From Alphaproteobacteria bacterium (GTDB lineage Bacteria > Pseudomonadota > Alphaproteobacteria > Micropepsales > Micropepsaceae), in assembly GCA_018971835.1 (NCBI GenBank), contig JAGWZW010000011.1:1-60524 (forward strand): a stretch of DNA of 60,524 nt. The letters run 5' to 3'. Position 1 is the stretch's first letter; each line of letters starts with the position of its first letter. Below the pieces are notes generated by a model. The model was not told where the DNA came from. It did no database searches and worked only from the letters and a program-made list of their open reading frames with translations. Shown here piece after piece: positions 7,379 to 17,125 of this stretch. The translations under genes were made by a program, and so were the position numbers.

Positions 7379-9046
7379 CTATGAAGACTTGCCCTTCCGG
7401 GCTGCTGCGGCCTCGGCCTTGTTTGCCTTCGCAGCCGTCACGTCGAGGCGTGTCCGCCACGGATCTTTCTCCGCAACAGGGCCGCCGTCTTGCGTGAAAT
7501 CCATGAGCGTGTCCGCTTTGCGGTCGTAGGCTGGCCAGAGCGGCAGGGCGCCGCCGTTGGGATTGCCGGTCCTGGCGAAATTCACCCAATAGGCATGCAT
7601 CTTCGCCGCCATCGCTTCGTCTGCGGGCGTGGTGTCCTCGCCGTAGGCGGCTTTCACCGTGTCGAAGACGAAGGGAATTTCGCTCGCATGGGGCGCGCCC
7701 TTGATGCCCATCATCGCGCCGAAGCCCGACTTGTCGAGCGCCGCCGCCTCGGCCGGCGCGACATAGGAGAAGCGGTATTCGTAGGCCGGAAGGCCCTGCG
7801 CCGAAAATTCGCGCACGGTGAAGCACGCCGGCTCCACCATCATCTGGTCCATGCCGATTTCCCAGGCGACGGCACGCAGGGGGGCGGCGCCGGTCGGGTC
7901 ATAGGCCTGGCGCGCTTGGGCGGCTTCTGTCCCGAAGGAGGCGAAGGCTTCCGTCTTCGTCTTCGGGAAGAAGAAGCCGAGATCGGCGCTGTTGGCGCCG
8001 ATCATGATCGGCACACTGGCTTCGTCGCCTGCTTGATAGGTCTGCTGCGGCGACCGCGTGACAAGCTTGCCGTCCTCAATCGGCCCGCCATAGGTCTGCG
8101 GCCTCGATTTGGGCGACATCGTGCCCATGTTCAGGCCGTCGACGATCTTGTCCGCCGGCAGCGCGCGCAATTTGGCCAGCCCCACGGCATCGGTACCATC
8201 GATCCCCACGCTGCGGGCGAAGTTCACGCCGATGGTTTGCAGCGAGGGATTGCCGGGTAAATCCTCGCTGAGGCGGCGCGTGCCCATCAGATCATCGCGG
8301 CCGCCGCCGGATTCCACCACTGCGCGCTCGAACAGCCCGCGCGCCAGCGGCGAGGTCAGCAGCATGTGCACGGAGGCGCCGCCCGCAGACTCGCCGAACA
8401 CCGTCACCGCGTTCGGATCGCCGCCGAAGGCCGCAATGTTGGCGCGCACCCATTTGAGCGCGGCGATCTGGTCCATATAGCCGTAATTGCCGAGCAGGCC
8501 GTTCGGATCTGCGGCGGTCAGCGCCGGGAAGCCGAAAAAACCGAACCGGCCCAGGCGGTAATTGAAGCTGACGAAGACGATGCCGTTCTGCGCGAAACGC
8601 GTGCCATCATAGATCGCCGGCGAGGAGCCGCCGTTCACGAAACCGCCGCCATAAATCCACACCACTACGGGCAGGTTCTTTGCGCCGTTCGCGGGCCGCC
8701 AGACATTGAGATAAAGACAATCCTCGCTCGGTTCGGTGCGCAGCGGCGCGGCATCGAGCGGGAACGGCGCCTGCATGCAGTCATGCCCGTAAGCCCGGGC
8801 CTCGCGCACACCGGACCATGCCGCCGCCGGCCGGGGCGGCATCCAGCGCAGATTGCCGACCGGCGGCGCGGCATAGGGAATGCCCTTGAACGCGAAGACG
8901 CCGTTTTCGCTTGCCCCGGCCAGCGTGCCGTCGCGAACGGTGACTGGCGGGCCGGACGGCGCAGCCGTTGGCGGCAACAGCGTCGCGCAGCCTGTCGTGA
9001 GGATAGAGGCTGCCAGCGCCGCCACTATTTTCGCGATGGTCCGCAT
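7379..9046 (-). CDS. Type-B carboxylesterase, predicted lipoprotein
   Basis: A 555-residue esterase of the carboxylesterase/para-nitrobenzyl esterase family. The N-terminus has a signal peptide ending in the lipobox LTTGC (about residue 19), so it is probably a lipid-anchored envelope protein. Family features in order: FKGIPYAAPP, EDCLYLNVWRP, IYGGGFVNGG oxyanion loop, FGESAGG nucleophile elbow (about residue 225), an ANSADLGFF acidic position that carries Asp in place of Glu as in many bacterial members, and APHASEIPFVF with the catalytic His. Ribosome site GGGAGGAAGG is close to ATG 9046. It lies 52 bases downstream of a GH3 lipoprotein gene in the same orientation, so the two are likely co-transcribed and attack esterified glycosides or plant phenolic esters outside the inner membrane. 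Exact substrate unknown. Confidence 0.9.
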   Translation of the reverse strand: MRTIAKIVAALAASILTTGCATLLPPTAAPSGPPVTVRDGTLAGASENGVFAFKGIPYAAPPVGNLRWMPPRPAAAWSGVREARAYGHDCMQAPFPLDAAPLRTEPSEDCLYLNVWRPANGAKNLPVVVWIYGGGFVNGGSSPAIYDGTRFAQNGIVFVSFNYRLGRFGFFGFPALTAADPNGLLGNYGYMDQIAALKWVRANIAAFGGDPNAVTVFGESAGGASVHMLLTSPLARGLFERAVVESGGGRDDLMGTRRLSEDLPGNPSLQTIGVNFARSVGIDGTDAVGLAKLRALPADKIVDGLNMGTMSPKSRPQTYGGPIEDGKLVTRSPQQTYQAGDEASVPIMIGANSADLGFFFPKTKTEAFASFGTEAAQARQAYDPTGAAPLRAVAWEIGMDQMMVEPACFTVREFSAQGLPAYEYRFSYVAPAEAAALDKSGFGAMMGIKGAPHASEIPFVFDTVKAAYGEDTTPADEAMAAKMHAYWVNFARTGNPNGGALPLWPAYDRKADTLMDFTQDGGPVAEKDPWRTRLDVTAAKANKAEAAAARKGKSS

Positions 9047-9098
9047 GACCTTCCTCCCTTGCGATGCTTTCGGCCGCTGTATCCGTCGGCAGGCGCCT

Positions 9099-11348
9099 TC
9101 AGGGCTCGAGAGCCTGCGCCGCTACATCCGCTTCCGACGTCAATTTTGGCGTCTGTGCCGAAGTGCCGACGGCAACGGCGTAACGGCCGCCGGCAATCTG
9201 CCAATCCTGCGCGGCCGCGTTCCAGTTTGCCAACAGGCGCGGATCGGTGCTGACCGTCACGGTTTTCGTCTCGCCCGGAGCCAGATCGACGCGGCTCCAG
9301 CCGAGCAGCCTTTCGCCCTCGCCCGCCGGCCCCGTGGTGAGATAAACCTGCGGCACAGCGCTGCCCGCGCGCTGGCCGGTGTTGGTGACGGTGAACGTCG
9401 CGCGCACGGTCTTGCCGCCTTCCACCTGCAAGCCGCCAAACGCAAAGCTGGTATAGGAAAGCCCGTAGCCGAAGGGAAACAGTGGCTTCAGCTTGCGGCG
9501 CGCGAACCAGCGATAGCCGACATCGGCACCCTCGCGATAGCTGACATCGAACGGCCTTCCCTCCGGCAGATCGCGCCCCTTGAGGACCGGGTCAGGAAGC
9601 TGCGACAGCGCGGCCGGAAACGTGACCGGCAGATGGCCGGACGGATTCACCGCGCCGAACAGCACATTGGCAATCGCCTCGCCGCCGCGCGCCCCGGGAA
9701 ACCACGCCTCGATCACCGCGCCGGCATTTTTGAGCCACGGCATCAGCACCGGGCCGCCCGTTTCCAGTACGACGATGGTGTTGGGATTGGCCGTCGCCAC
9801 CGCGTTGATCAGTGAATCCTGCCCGTTGGGCAGCGTCAGGTCCGGCGTATCGCTGCCCTCGCCCATCCATTTGGTGGCGAAGACAATCGCAACATCGCTG
9901 CGGCGGGCCAGATCGGCGGCCGCCGCAGGATAGGCGCCGTTGTTGTAGGCGACTTCAGCATTCGGCGCCCGGGCACGGATCGCCTCCAAAGGCGAGGACG
10001 GCATGTACATGGCCTGGTGCATGAACGATTCCAGCGGCGTGTTGCCGCCCAGCGGAATGGTGGCGACAGGTCCGCCCTTGGGCGCCACCTGCGAGGAGCC
10101 GCCGCCCGAGATCACGCCGATATCCGCATGCCCGCCGATGACGGCGATGCGCCTGGCCGTCGCCGAAAGCGGCAGCAGGTTGCGCGGGTTGGAAAGCAGC
10201 ACGATCCCTTCGTCCGCCACCTTCCGGGCCACCTTGCCGTCCGCCTCGAAATCGATTGCCGTTTTCACAGGCGGATGATCGAAGAGCCCGGCCGCAAACA
10301 TCGAGCACAGGACGCGGTGGACCATGTTGTCCAGCCGCGCGGCATAGACCGGATCGCGCTTCGCCGCCGCCAGCAACGGCGCACCGAAATAGACCTCCTG
10401 GTCGAGCTGGTCGCCCGATTCCTGATCGAGGCCGGCCAGCGCCGCGTCCGTGCCGTGCACCGCGCCCCAGTCGGACATCACCCAGCCCGGATATTTCCAC
10501 TCGGTCTTCAGCACCTTGTTCAGCAGCCAGTTGTTGCCGCAGGCATAGGGGCCGTTCACGCGGTTGTAGCTGCACATCACCGAGCCTGGATGGCCGCTTT
10601 CGATCGCCAGTTCAAACGCCAGCAGATCGCTTTCGTGGGCCGCCGCAGGTGCAATTTTCACGTTGAGATATTGCCGCCCGGTTTCCTGATCGTTGAGTGC
10701 GAAATGCTTGACGGTGGAGACGACATGCTGCGCCTGGATGCCGCTGATCGCTTCGCCGGCCAGCGTACCGGCCAGCAGCGGATCCTCGCCGAGATATTCA
10801 AAATTGCGCCCACCGCGCGGATCGCGCTCCAGATCGACGCCGCCCGCGAGCATGACGTTGAAGCCTTTGCGCCAGGCTTCCTGGCCGATCATCGCCCCGC
10901 CGGCGTAAGCCACCGCCCGGTCCCAGCTCGCAGCGGTCGCCAGCCCTGACGGCAAGGCCGTGGCCCCGTCGCGGCGCAGGCCCATGACGTAAGCTACGCC
11001 CAGACCGGCATCAGTTTCCTTCAGCGCGGGAATGCCCACGCGCGGAATGCCGGGGACATAGCCAGCCCCAGGCAGCGCACCGGCCGGAATCGTCTGTTCC
11101 GGTGTCAGCGGCGTCGCCATCACGCCGTGAACGAGAGAAATCTTCTCATCCAGCGTCATCTGCGCTTCAAGCAGCTCCGCGCGCGCATCCGGCGACAGCG
11201 CAGTGTCCATCCACGGCGCCGCCGCGCCGGGCTTTGCGCCGGTGGCCGCGGACTTGGCTGGCGCCGGAGACAGCGCCGTGCGGACACTCGCGCACCCGGG
11301 CATTGTCAGCGCCAGCGCCAGCACACTGATGAACGGCCAATTGCGCAT
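9099..11348 (-). CDS. Glycoside hydrolase family 3 beta-glucosidase, predicted lipoprotein
   Basis: A 749-residue GH3 enzyme. A signal peptide with lipobox MPGCA (about residue 19) predicts export and lipid anchoring. The GH3 N-terminal barrel contains KHFALNDQETGR and the nucleophile motif VMSDWGAVHG (Asp about residue 294). The C-terminal sandwich domain follows (VLLSNPRNLLPL, GGHADIGVISGGGSSQV), then a fibronectin-III-like domain near the end (FGYGLSYTSFAF and following). Length and order match bacterial beta-glucosidase/xylosidase enzymes acting on beta-linked oligosaccharides or aryl glucosides. Start ATG 11348 has a GGGGGA site. First gene of the pair with the lipoprotein carboxylesterase downstream. 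Confidence 0.92.
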   Translation of the reverse strand: MRNWPFISVLALALTMPGCASVRTALSPAPAKSAATGAKPGAAAPWMDTALSPDARAELLEAQMTLDEKISLVHGVMATPLTPEQTIPAGALPGAGYVPGIPRVGIPALKETDAGLGVAYVMGLRRDGATALPSGLATAASWDRAVAYAGGAMIGQEAWRKGFNVMLAGGVDLERDPRGGRNFEYLGEDPLLAGTLAGEAISGIQAQHVVSTVKHFALNDQETGRQYLNVKIAPAAAHESDLLAFELAIESGHPGSVMCSYNRVNGPYACGNNWLLNKVLKTEWKYPGWVMSDWGAVHGTDAALAGLDQESGDQLDQEVYFGAPLLAAAKRDPVYAARLDNMVHRVLCSMFAAGLFDHPPVKTAIDFEADGKVARKVADEGIVLLSNPRNLLPLSATARRIAVIGGHADIGVISGGGSSQVAPKGGPVATIPLGGNTPLESFMHQAMYMPSSPLEAIRARAPNAEVAYNNGAYPAAAADLARRSDVAIVFATKWMGEGSDTPDLTLPNGQDSLINAVATANPNTIVVLETGGPVLMPWLKNAGAVIEAWFPGARGGEAIANVLFGAVNPSGHLPVTFPAALSQLPDPVLKGRDLPEGRPFDVSYREGADVGYRWFARRKLKPLFPFGYGLSYTSFAFGGLQVEGGKTVRATFTVTNTGQRAGSAVPQVYLTTGPAGEGERLLGWSRVDLAPGETKTVTVSTDPRLLANWNAAAQDWQIAGGRYAVAVGTSAQTPKLTSEADVAAQALEP

Positions 11349-11598
11349 CGGGCAATCCCCCTGCCTGCACCGCGTCGCTGCGAGTCTTGTTGTATTATCC
11401 GACTCTCTGCGACATCGCTGTCATCAATAGCGCTACATGCGCAGAAGTGACAAGGCTTTCCTGCGGCCGTTTCAATTGCGCAGATGGTTCACCGTCAGAC
11501 GCCGGCGCAAACTAGTGGTCCGATTCCAATATTCGCGTCCCGTCGCGCCAAACGCTTTGCGAATCCTGAAATCAAAAGACCACCAGCAATCGTTTGAG

Positions 11599-13005
11599 TT
11601 AGCGGTAATGCGTGTCCAGATCCTTATTGAGCGTGCGGCTTGAAAGGAGATAATGAAAACTGGCCCAGATGAGCGGCACGGCCATCACAATAAGGGCATA
11701 ACGGACGCCCCGCGCCGAGGCATCCGCGCAGGCGCTAACCAGCAACCTATTCGCATCAGGTAACGGGGCACCGCCCGGACATAGCGCGCCGAAATCGCCG
11801 CCAACAAAAGTCAAATTCGCGAAACGGTCGCTAAGGACACCGATCAGCGTTGGGCCCAACCCCATCCCTATGAGGCTCAGAACAAGCGACATGATGAACC
11901 CGGACGATGCACGCATGTTCGCGCCGACCATATTTTGCGCCATCGCCAACGTCGGCGTCCAATAGACGAACAGCGCGATATGGGCAAAGAACAGCACCAC
12001 GATCGCGGCGGCGACAGTTCCCTGCTCGATCGCCAAAATGAACAGCAGCCCGGCAACGACGAGCCCGATTGAGGGCCCCCAGACATACCAGCGTCGTTCG
12101 CGCTTGCCCACCGCATCCAGCCCCAGCCCGCCCAGGATCATCCCGGTTGCCATCGAGGTTCCACTCATCAGCCCCAGATAGAGGCCGGTATGCGAAAGGC
12201 TGGTGTGGAAAGTGGACACTAGGAACCGCGGCAGGAACGCAGCAAACGAACCCATCGAGATCGCGGCGAGCCCGGCGCCGAGCAATATCTGCCTGTAAGA
12301 GCGTTTCGACCAAAGAAACCTCAGCACCTGAAGGATCGAGGGCGGCGCGCCGGTGTTTGCCGGCATCGGATCCGACATGCCGCGTGGCGGATCGCGCAGT
12401 GTCAGAAAGGCGACCAGCGACAGGGCGATTGCCGGCACGCCCAAAGCTACAAACCACATCCGCCAGCCCAGATTTTGGGCAAACCAGCCGCCTAGGATCG
12501 CGCCCGATATCGCACCGAGGGGGGCGCCGAGCCAGATGATGCCCATCGCCGATGCGCGCCGGTGAAGCGGATAGTGATCGCCGACCAGCGACGCGACGGG
12601 CGGGTTGAACCCGGCGTCGCCCGCGCCGACGCCGATGCGGTACAGAAAAAACTGCCAGAAGTTCTGCGCACTGCCGCACAGGGCCAGCATCACGCCGAAC
12701 ACCGCAACGGCGACGGCGATGATTTTCGTCCGGCTCTTGTGCTCCGCCAGCCTGGCGATCGGCAGCGCCATGAGCGCAAAGAACACCGCATAGCCCAGAC
12801 CCAGGAGCAGGCCGAGCTGCGTATCGCTCAGCGCAAGATCCCGCTTGATGGCAGGCGACGTGATAGCCAGGCCTTGACGATCCGCGATATTGAAGGCGCT
12901 CATCAACAGCAATATGACGAGCAGCCGGGCGCGGTACGCGGTGGTAAACCGGGTAGCTACCGGAGCTTCATCGGCCGGAGCCACGCTGCTTTCTGATGCT
13001 GTCAT
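11599..13005 (-). CDS. Major facilitator superfamily transporter (spinster-like)
   Basis: A 468-residue inner membrane protein with twelve hydrophobic helices. The first helix reads LLMSAFNIADRQGLAI, the loop-2 region has ALPIARLAEHKSRTKII, and helix 4-5 has RIGVGAGDAGFNPPVASLVGDHYP, the pattern of spinster-like MFS members common in alphaproteobacterial catabolic clusters. Start ATG 13005 follows AGGAAC. It is the last of a same-strand run (dioxygenase, FAD oxidoreductase, MFS, MFS), with about 113 bases between the two transporters. Likely imports or exports an organic acid or an intermediate of the pathway; no substrate can be named. Confidence 0.88.
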   Translation of the reverse strand: MTASESSVAPADEAPVATRFTTAYRARLLVILLLMSAFNIADRQGLAITSPAIKRDLALSDTQLGLLLGLGYAVFFALMALPIARLAEHKSRTKIIAVAVAVFGVMLALCGSAQNFWQFFLYRIGVGAGDAGFNPPVASLVGDHYPLHRRASAMGIIWLGAPLGAISGAILGGWFAQNLGWRMWFVALGVPAIALSLVAFLTLRDPPRGMSDPMPANTGAPPSILQVLRFLWSKRSYRQILLGAGLAAISMGSFAAFLPRFLVSTFHTSLSHTGLYLGLMSGTSMATGMILGGLGLDAVGKRERRWYVWGPSIGLVVAGLLFILAIEQGTVAAAIVVLFFAHIALFVYWTPTLAMAQNMVGANMRASSGFIMSLVLSLIGMGLGPTLIGVLSDRFANLTFVGGDFGALCPGGAPLPDANRLLVSACADASARGVRYALIVMAVPLIWASFHYLLSSRTLNKDLDTHYR

Positions 13006-13118
13006 CCGCTGTTCCTGGCTCCGTTTCGCCTGCCCTGATACATTAGCTGTCGTTCAAGTGCCTAACGTTTGAAGTCGCGCGCCGAGCTGCACCACCTGGC
13101 TGTGTTCGCCCTCCGCGT

Positions 13119-14459
13119 TCAGCGTGTCTCTGCACCCTGCACCGTTTCGCTGGCCATGCAGCGGCCCGCAACCAGCAGCAACGCGCCGCCGGCCAATGCA
13201 CTGACCACAATCACCAGCAAGGAATAGCGGATCGCATCGGCGCCGAAGGTGGCGGCGAGCACGTCGTTCAGAACGCCGACCACAAACGGCCCGGCCGCCT
13301 GCCCCAGCAAGGCCGAACATAGCAGCAGCACTGCGATGGCAACGGCGCGCGCCCGCACGCGCGCCACGCTCAGAACCAGCGCAAAGAGCGGGCCTTGATG
13401 AAGCAGCGTCAGGAAAGACGATGCCGCAAACGCAGTCATCCAGACCGCCCGCGTATCCGAGAGCAGAAAGATCATTTCAGCCGGCGCCGCCAGCAGGCAG
13501 GCTATCGCCGGAAGCGTCGCGCGCCAGTGCATGGCGCGGCGCATCAACCGGTCAACGGCAAACCCGCCCAGCAAAACACCGGCGAGGCCGAACACGCCAC
13601 GCAACGGCCCGATAACTGCGGCCACTTCGCCCATCTGCAAACCGTGAACCCGCTGGAGGAAGGTGGGCGTCCACACACTGGCGGCAAACGCATCGAATCC
13701 CATGAACGTGCCGGCACCGAGCAGCGCCAGATAGGTGCGCGACCGCAGCAGAACCGACAATGTCTGCCCGATACCAGCCAACTCCGCAGGCGTGCGCTGC
13801 GGCTCCCGGCTGCCGCGTAACGGTTCGCGAACCGTAAGCGCGAACACGACCGCCAGCACGACGCCCGGCACCCCCGCCAGCACGAACATCCGCCGCCAAC
13901 CGTATTGCTGATCGACCCAGCCAAGAACCGGAAAGAACGCGATGAACGCAATCGAAACCGCCGCTCCAAAAATAGATAATGCCAGAGGACGGCGCTCCTC
14001 GCGAAACAAATCCGAAATCATGGAATTCGAGGGCGCAAGACCGCAGGCTTCCCCGGCGCCCATGAGAAAGCGAACGACGGCAAGCTGCCAGACGTTGGCA
14101 ACCCAACCGCTTACCAGGGTCATGATGCTCCAGAAGGCAAAGCCGACCGCGATAATATTGCGCCGGTTCCAGCGATCAGCAGCCCAGGCGATGGGAACAC
14201 CCAGCAGCGAGTAGAACAACACGAAGGCCAGGCCCGAAACGAGGCCCAGCACAGCATCGGAAACATGCATCTCTGCCTTGATCGCCGGCAGCGCAAGCCC
14301 AAGCAACGAGCGGTCGAGATAATTGAACGCCGAGATCAGCGTCAGGAACGCCAGGCTGTATGTGGCGGTCAGCGTCCAGTCGCCATCGGCTGGCTCAATC
14401 CTTCCAGTCGCCGTCTGTCGCGGCGCGGCGGCAATCGAGGGCCGGACGGTATCAGCCAT
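13119..14459 (-). CDS. Major facilitator superfamily transporter
   Basis: A 446-residue MFS protein with twelve hydrophobic segments: SLAFLTLISAFNYLDRSLLGLA in helix 1, VPIAWAADRWNRRNIIAVG in the signature loop 2-3, and RFLMGAGEACGLAPSNSMISD. It resembles its downstream neighbour in topology and family, but the two are clearly different sequences, so this is not a recent duplication. Start ATG 14459 follows GGGATG. It lies 86 bases downstream of the FAD oxidoreductase and is probably in the same operon. A pair of transporters of this class suggests separate handling of substrate and product. Confidence 0.88.
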   Translation of the reverse strand: MADTVRPSIAAAPRQTATGRIEPADGDWTLTATYSLAFLTLISAFNYLDRSLLGLALPAIKAEMHVSDAVLGLVSGLAFVLFYSLLGVPIAWAADRWNRRNIIAVGFAFWSIMTLVSGWVANVWQLAVVRFLMGAGEACGLAPSNSMISDLFREERRPLALSIFGAAVSIAFIAFFPVLGWVDQQYGWRRMFVLAGVPGVVLAVVFALTVREPLRGSREPQRTPAELAGIGQTLSVLLRSRTYLALLGAGTFMGFDAFAASVWTPTFLQRVHGLQMGEVAAVIGPLRGVFGLAGVLLGGFAVDRLMRRAMHWRATLPAIACLLAAPAEMIFLLSDTRAVWMTAFAASSFLTLLHQGPLFALVLSVARVRARAVAIAVLLLCSALLGQAAGPFVVGVLNDVLAATFGADAIRYSLLVIVVSALAGGALLLVAGRCMASETVQGAETR

Positions 14460-14545
14460 TCACAACATCCCGTTATGATCGCCATCAAACAATAAGTGAC
14501 GCACCCGCGCGCTACAATAACAACCGCACACGTCGTTGCGCATAT

Positions 14546-15901
14546 CTAGGCCAGCGCCTTGGCCGCCTTCACCCGATCGGGCAGAACCGCGCCTTGCGCT
14601 GTCAGCCGCCGCTGCAGGGCCTGGACATCGACATCCCTGACGCTAACGCCCGCCTCATTCGCAAGCACCGCGCCCAAACCCGCAGCTTCACCAAAGGCGA
14701 CGCAGTGCGGAATCAGATTGGTCAGGTTGTTGGCTGGTCCGTCGGACGAAAAGCAACGTCCGGCCGCCAGAAGCCCCTCGACGTTCTGCGGTACCAGGGT
14801 GCGGTAGGGAATCTGGAAGAGGTTCTCGTCGGTTTTTCTGAGCGACGGCAGAAGGGCAATCGCATCGTCAAACTCGGTGCCATTCTTCACGTCGTTCATC
14901 GTGTAGCGATACATGCCCTTCAGCCGCCGGCTGCCGCGCGTGCCGAGCTGCGATGCCGTATCCAGAATGAACCCCTTTTCGAAGCCGGGCGTCTCGGCGG
15001 CAAGAATATCCCGAACCTCGCGCATGATCTTGCGTACATTGACTTCGGTCCAGGTCAGATCCTCAACGCTGAGGCAGCTTCGCCCCGGCACCCAGTTATT
15101 CACCCACATCACATCATTGCGGTTCGTCGGAAACGGCGCGAGCCGGAACTTGCCCAGCGCAAAAATCTTCTTCTTGGTCTCTTCCCACTTATCGGGGTTG
15201 CTATCCTGAAATGCGCAGAAGGCCCTAAAATCGACGTTACCCAGCCGGAACACCAATGCGAGCTGGGCGCTGCGCAGTTCGGAATCCATGCTGCCTTCGT
15301 AGCCGGCACCGGAGGACGCTATGATGTCGCCATCGCCTGTGGTGTCTATGGTGACCCGTCCGAGAATGGCCTGTCGGCCTTCCTTGCTTTCGAATGCCAC
15401 GCCGATCACCCGGTTGCCTTCGGTGAGCGCCCGGCATCCCCAGGAATGAAGATAGAGATTGACCCCAGCCTCCTCGACCATATCGTTCAACACGCATTTG
15501 AGAAGCTCGGGGTCCAGATAGACGCTTTGCCGGACGCGGTCGTTCACGACAAAGGAAAAATAGTGCCGCCATTTTTCGATCACGGCCGGATCGCTCGAGC
15601 CAAGTTCCCGCCGGCTGGGATGAACGGCACCGCCGATGCGATCGAGGCGGTCCACCCATTCCTGGCAGTTGCCCATGATTTCCTGGCGTTGGCCGCCGCT
15701 GCTCATGTGCGGCAGCAGGATCACAAGCCCGCCAGTGGCCATGCCGCCCAGATGCCCATAGCGCTCAATCAACACTGTATCGGCGCCGGCCCTCGCCGCG
15801 GTAACCGCCGCACCGATGCCGGCCGGACCCGCTCCGACAACCAACACGTCGCACTCGCGCACGATCTTAAGATCCCTGGCGCTCTCGCGAATTTTCTTCA
15901 C
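14546..15901 (-). CDS. FAD-dependent oxidoreductase
   Basis: A 451-residue flavoprotein. The N-terminal dinucleotide-binding motif VVGAGPAGIGAAVTAARAG (about residue 21) is followed by ERYGHLGGMATGG, the signature of the FAD-dependent oxidoreductase family related to fumarate-reductase-like enzymes. A second FAD contact is DTTGDGDIIASSGAG (about 190), and the C-terminal part has LLAAGRCFSSDGPA and HCVAFGEAAGLGAVLA. The start is GTG 15901, supported by AGGAG at eight bases. No membrane helix or signal. It sits between the TauD-type dioxygenase upstream and two MFS genes downstream on the same strand. Probably oxidises or reduces a ring or alkenoic intermediate; the substrate is unknown. Confidence 0.87.
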   Translation of the reverse strand: MKKIRESARDLKIVRECDVLVVGAGPAGIGAAVTAARAGADTVLIERYGHLGGMATGGLVILLPHMSSGGQRQEIMGNCQEWVDRLDRIGGAVHPSRRELGSSDPAVIEKWRHYFSFVVNDRVRQSVYLDPELLKCVLNDMVEEAGVNLYLHSWGCRALTEGNRVIGVAFESKEGRQAILGRVTIDTTGDGDIIASSGAGYEGSMDSELRSAQLALVFRLGNVDFRAFCAFQDSNPDKWEETKKKIFALGKFRLAPFPTNRNDVMWVNNWVPGRSCLSVEDLTWTEVNVRKIMREVRDILAAETPGFEKGFILDTASQLGTRGSRRLKGMYRYTMNDVKNGTEFDDAIALLPSLRKTDENLFQIPYRTLVPQNVEGLLAAGRCFSSDGPANNLTNLIPHCVAFGEAAGLGAVLANEAGVSVRDVDVQALQRRLTAQGAVLPDRVKAAKALA

Positions 15902-16005
15902 TGACGTAACTCCTGCATATTGCTGAATAATGTCGGAGGTGGTGCCAACGGTCCAAACCGCAATCGCGTGGCACTACGCCTCCGGCGCGCGGCGGCGCTC
16001 ACCCT

Positions 16006-16926
16006 TCAGATTGGCCTTTCGCCGATAACTGTGGTGCGGACCAGATGCCGGCGCTCGTTGTCATAGTCGTGAATGCCGCAGTGCTGCAGGAACCGGTTGT
16101 CCCAGACGATCAGCGTATTGGGCTTCCAGCGCACGCGGACCTGATGCTGGATGCGATAAGCCAAGCTCTGCAGATAATCCATGACCGGCTTGCTATCTTC
16201 TTCACTCCAGCCTTCAAACCTTTTGAAGTAGGCTTGGGTGACAAACAGCGCCTTACGCCCGGTGACAGGGTGCGAACGCACTGCCGGATGAGTGCTTTCC
16301 AACTGTTCTTCCCGGAAATCATGCTGCTCGCGCAGGCGCAACTGACTATCCTTGTCCTTCTTGGCGTTGTCTTGCCAGATGCGCTTCCCCGAATAAACGA
16401 CACGAAGCCGGGACACCATTTCCTTCATGCCCGCGGAAAGTTGCTCATAGGCCAGATACATGTTGGCGAAAGCGGTATCACCCCCGAATTTCGGCACCGC
16501 AAGAGCGCGCATGACTATGCACAGCGGCGGCCGCTCCAGAAACGGGCTATCGGTATGGAAGCGCGTGAATGGCACCACGGTGACAGGCTCATGTGCTTCG
16601 CGCCGGACCTCCTGCATGTCTGGGTGACCAGGGAAGATCGGCGCCTGCGGCAACTCCGTGAGTTCTCCGAAGTAGCGCGAAAACGCCTTGTGCTGCTCCG
16701 GCGTCAGATCCTGATCGCGGAACACGATCACCAGAAAATGCTCGAATGCCAGCAAGACCTCGGCCAGCGTTTCTCCGTCAAGTGACGCCGAAAGATCAAC
16801 GCCGCGAATTTCCGCGCCCGCCGCCCCGGTAATCGGCTCCACTTCAATTCGCTTGAAATGGGGCATTGGCCGGCCCGCGACAATCACGCCCTCATTCAAA
16901 GTTGGTTGGCCAATCGTAGACGGCAT
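16006..16926 (-). CDS. TauD/TfdA-family Fe(II)/2-oxoglutarate dioxygenase
   Basis: A 306-residue dioxygenase. The jelly-roll core starts at about residue 25 (IEVEPITGAAGAEIRGVDL). The iron ligands are visible: HTDSPF (about residue 125) and the distal His in LQHCGIHDYD, followed by the 2-oxoglutarate-binding arginines in NERRHLVRTTV. Family members couple 2-oxoglutarate decarboxylation to hydroxylation, often releasing sulfite, an aldehyde or a phenol from taurine, alkyl sulfates or aryloxy acids. I chose ATG 16926 because GGGGA lies five bases upstream; GTG 16956 in the same frame is an alternative. An IclR-box-like palindrome sits 77 bases upstream. The gene leads the run into the FAD oxidoreductase and transporters. 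Confidence 0.88.
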   Translation of the reverse strand: MPSTIGQPTLNEGVIVAGRPMPHFKRIEVEPITGAAGAEIRGVDLSASLDGETLAEVLLAFEHFLVIVFRDQDLTPEQHKAFSRYFGELTELPQAPIFPGHPDMQEVRREAHEPVTVVPFTRFHTDSPFLERPPLCIVMRALAVPKFGGDTAFANMYLAYEQLSAGMKEMVSRLRVVYSGKRIWQDNAKKDKDSQLRLREQHDFREEQLESTHPAVRSHPVTGRKALFVTQAYFKRFEGWSEEDSKPVMDYLQSLAYRIQHQVRVRWKPNTLIVWDNRFLQHCGIHDYDNERRHLVRTTVIGERPI

Positions 16927-17002
16927 GGAAATCCCCGAAGTGTAACCCTGTGCCACATCACGCCCAACTGTCTAACACAACGCGGCCGCACGACGCAACA
17001 AA

Positions 17003-17022
17003 AATGGAATTTGAATTCCATT
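17003..17022. promoter_or_regulatory. IclR-type operator candidate upstream of the dioxygenase
   Basis: Perfect inverted repeat AATGGAATT-TG-AATTCCATT, nine-base arms with a two-base spacer. It shares the ATGGAAnT core with the palindrome at 19667-19688 and resembles the known IclR box TGGAAATnATTTCCA. It lies 77 bases upstream of the dioxygenase start and is the best candidate binding site for the IclR-family regulator encoded at 19984. Confidence 0.6.
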
Positions 17023-17075
17023 GATTTTGCAAAGCTCGCAAGGTAACGGCAGGCGCGCCCCGCCAAACGGCAAGA

Positions 17076-17098
17076 GAGCGGATCGTTACGATCCGCTC
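17076..17098. terminator. Hairpin downstream of the TonB-dependent receptor
   Basis: Perfect inverted repeat GAGCGGATCG-TTA-CGATCCGCTC, a ten-base stem with a three-base loop, 28 bases after the receptor stop codon. There is only a weak T-rich run on the reverse strand, so it may be a terminator or a transcript-stabilising hairpin that separates receptor and dioxygenase transcripts. Confidence 0.45.
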
Positions 17099-17125
17099 CC
17101 TGCGACGGCGTACTGATGAAGATGC

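Noticed and set aside
11599..14459. Tandem duplication of the MFS genes
   Set aside because: The two proteins share the MFS fold but differ widely in sequence, so recent duplication is not supported.
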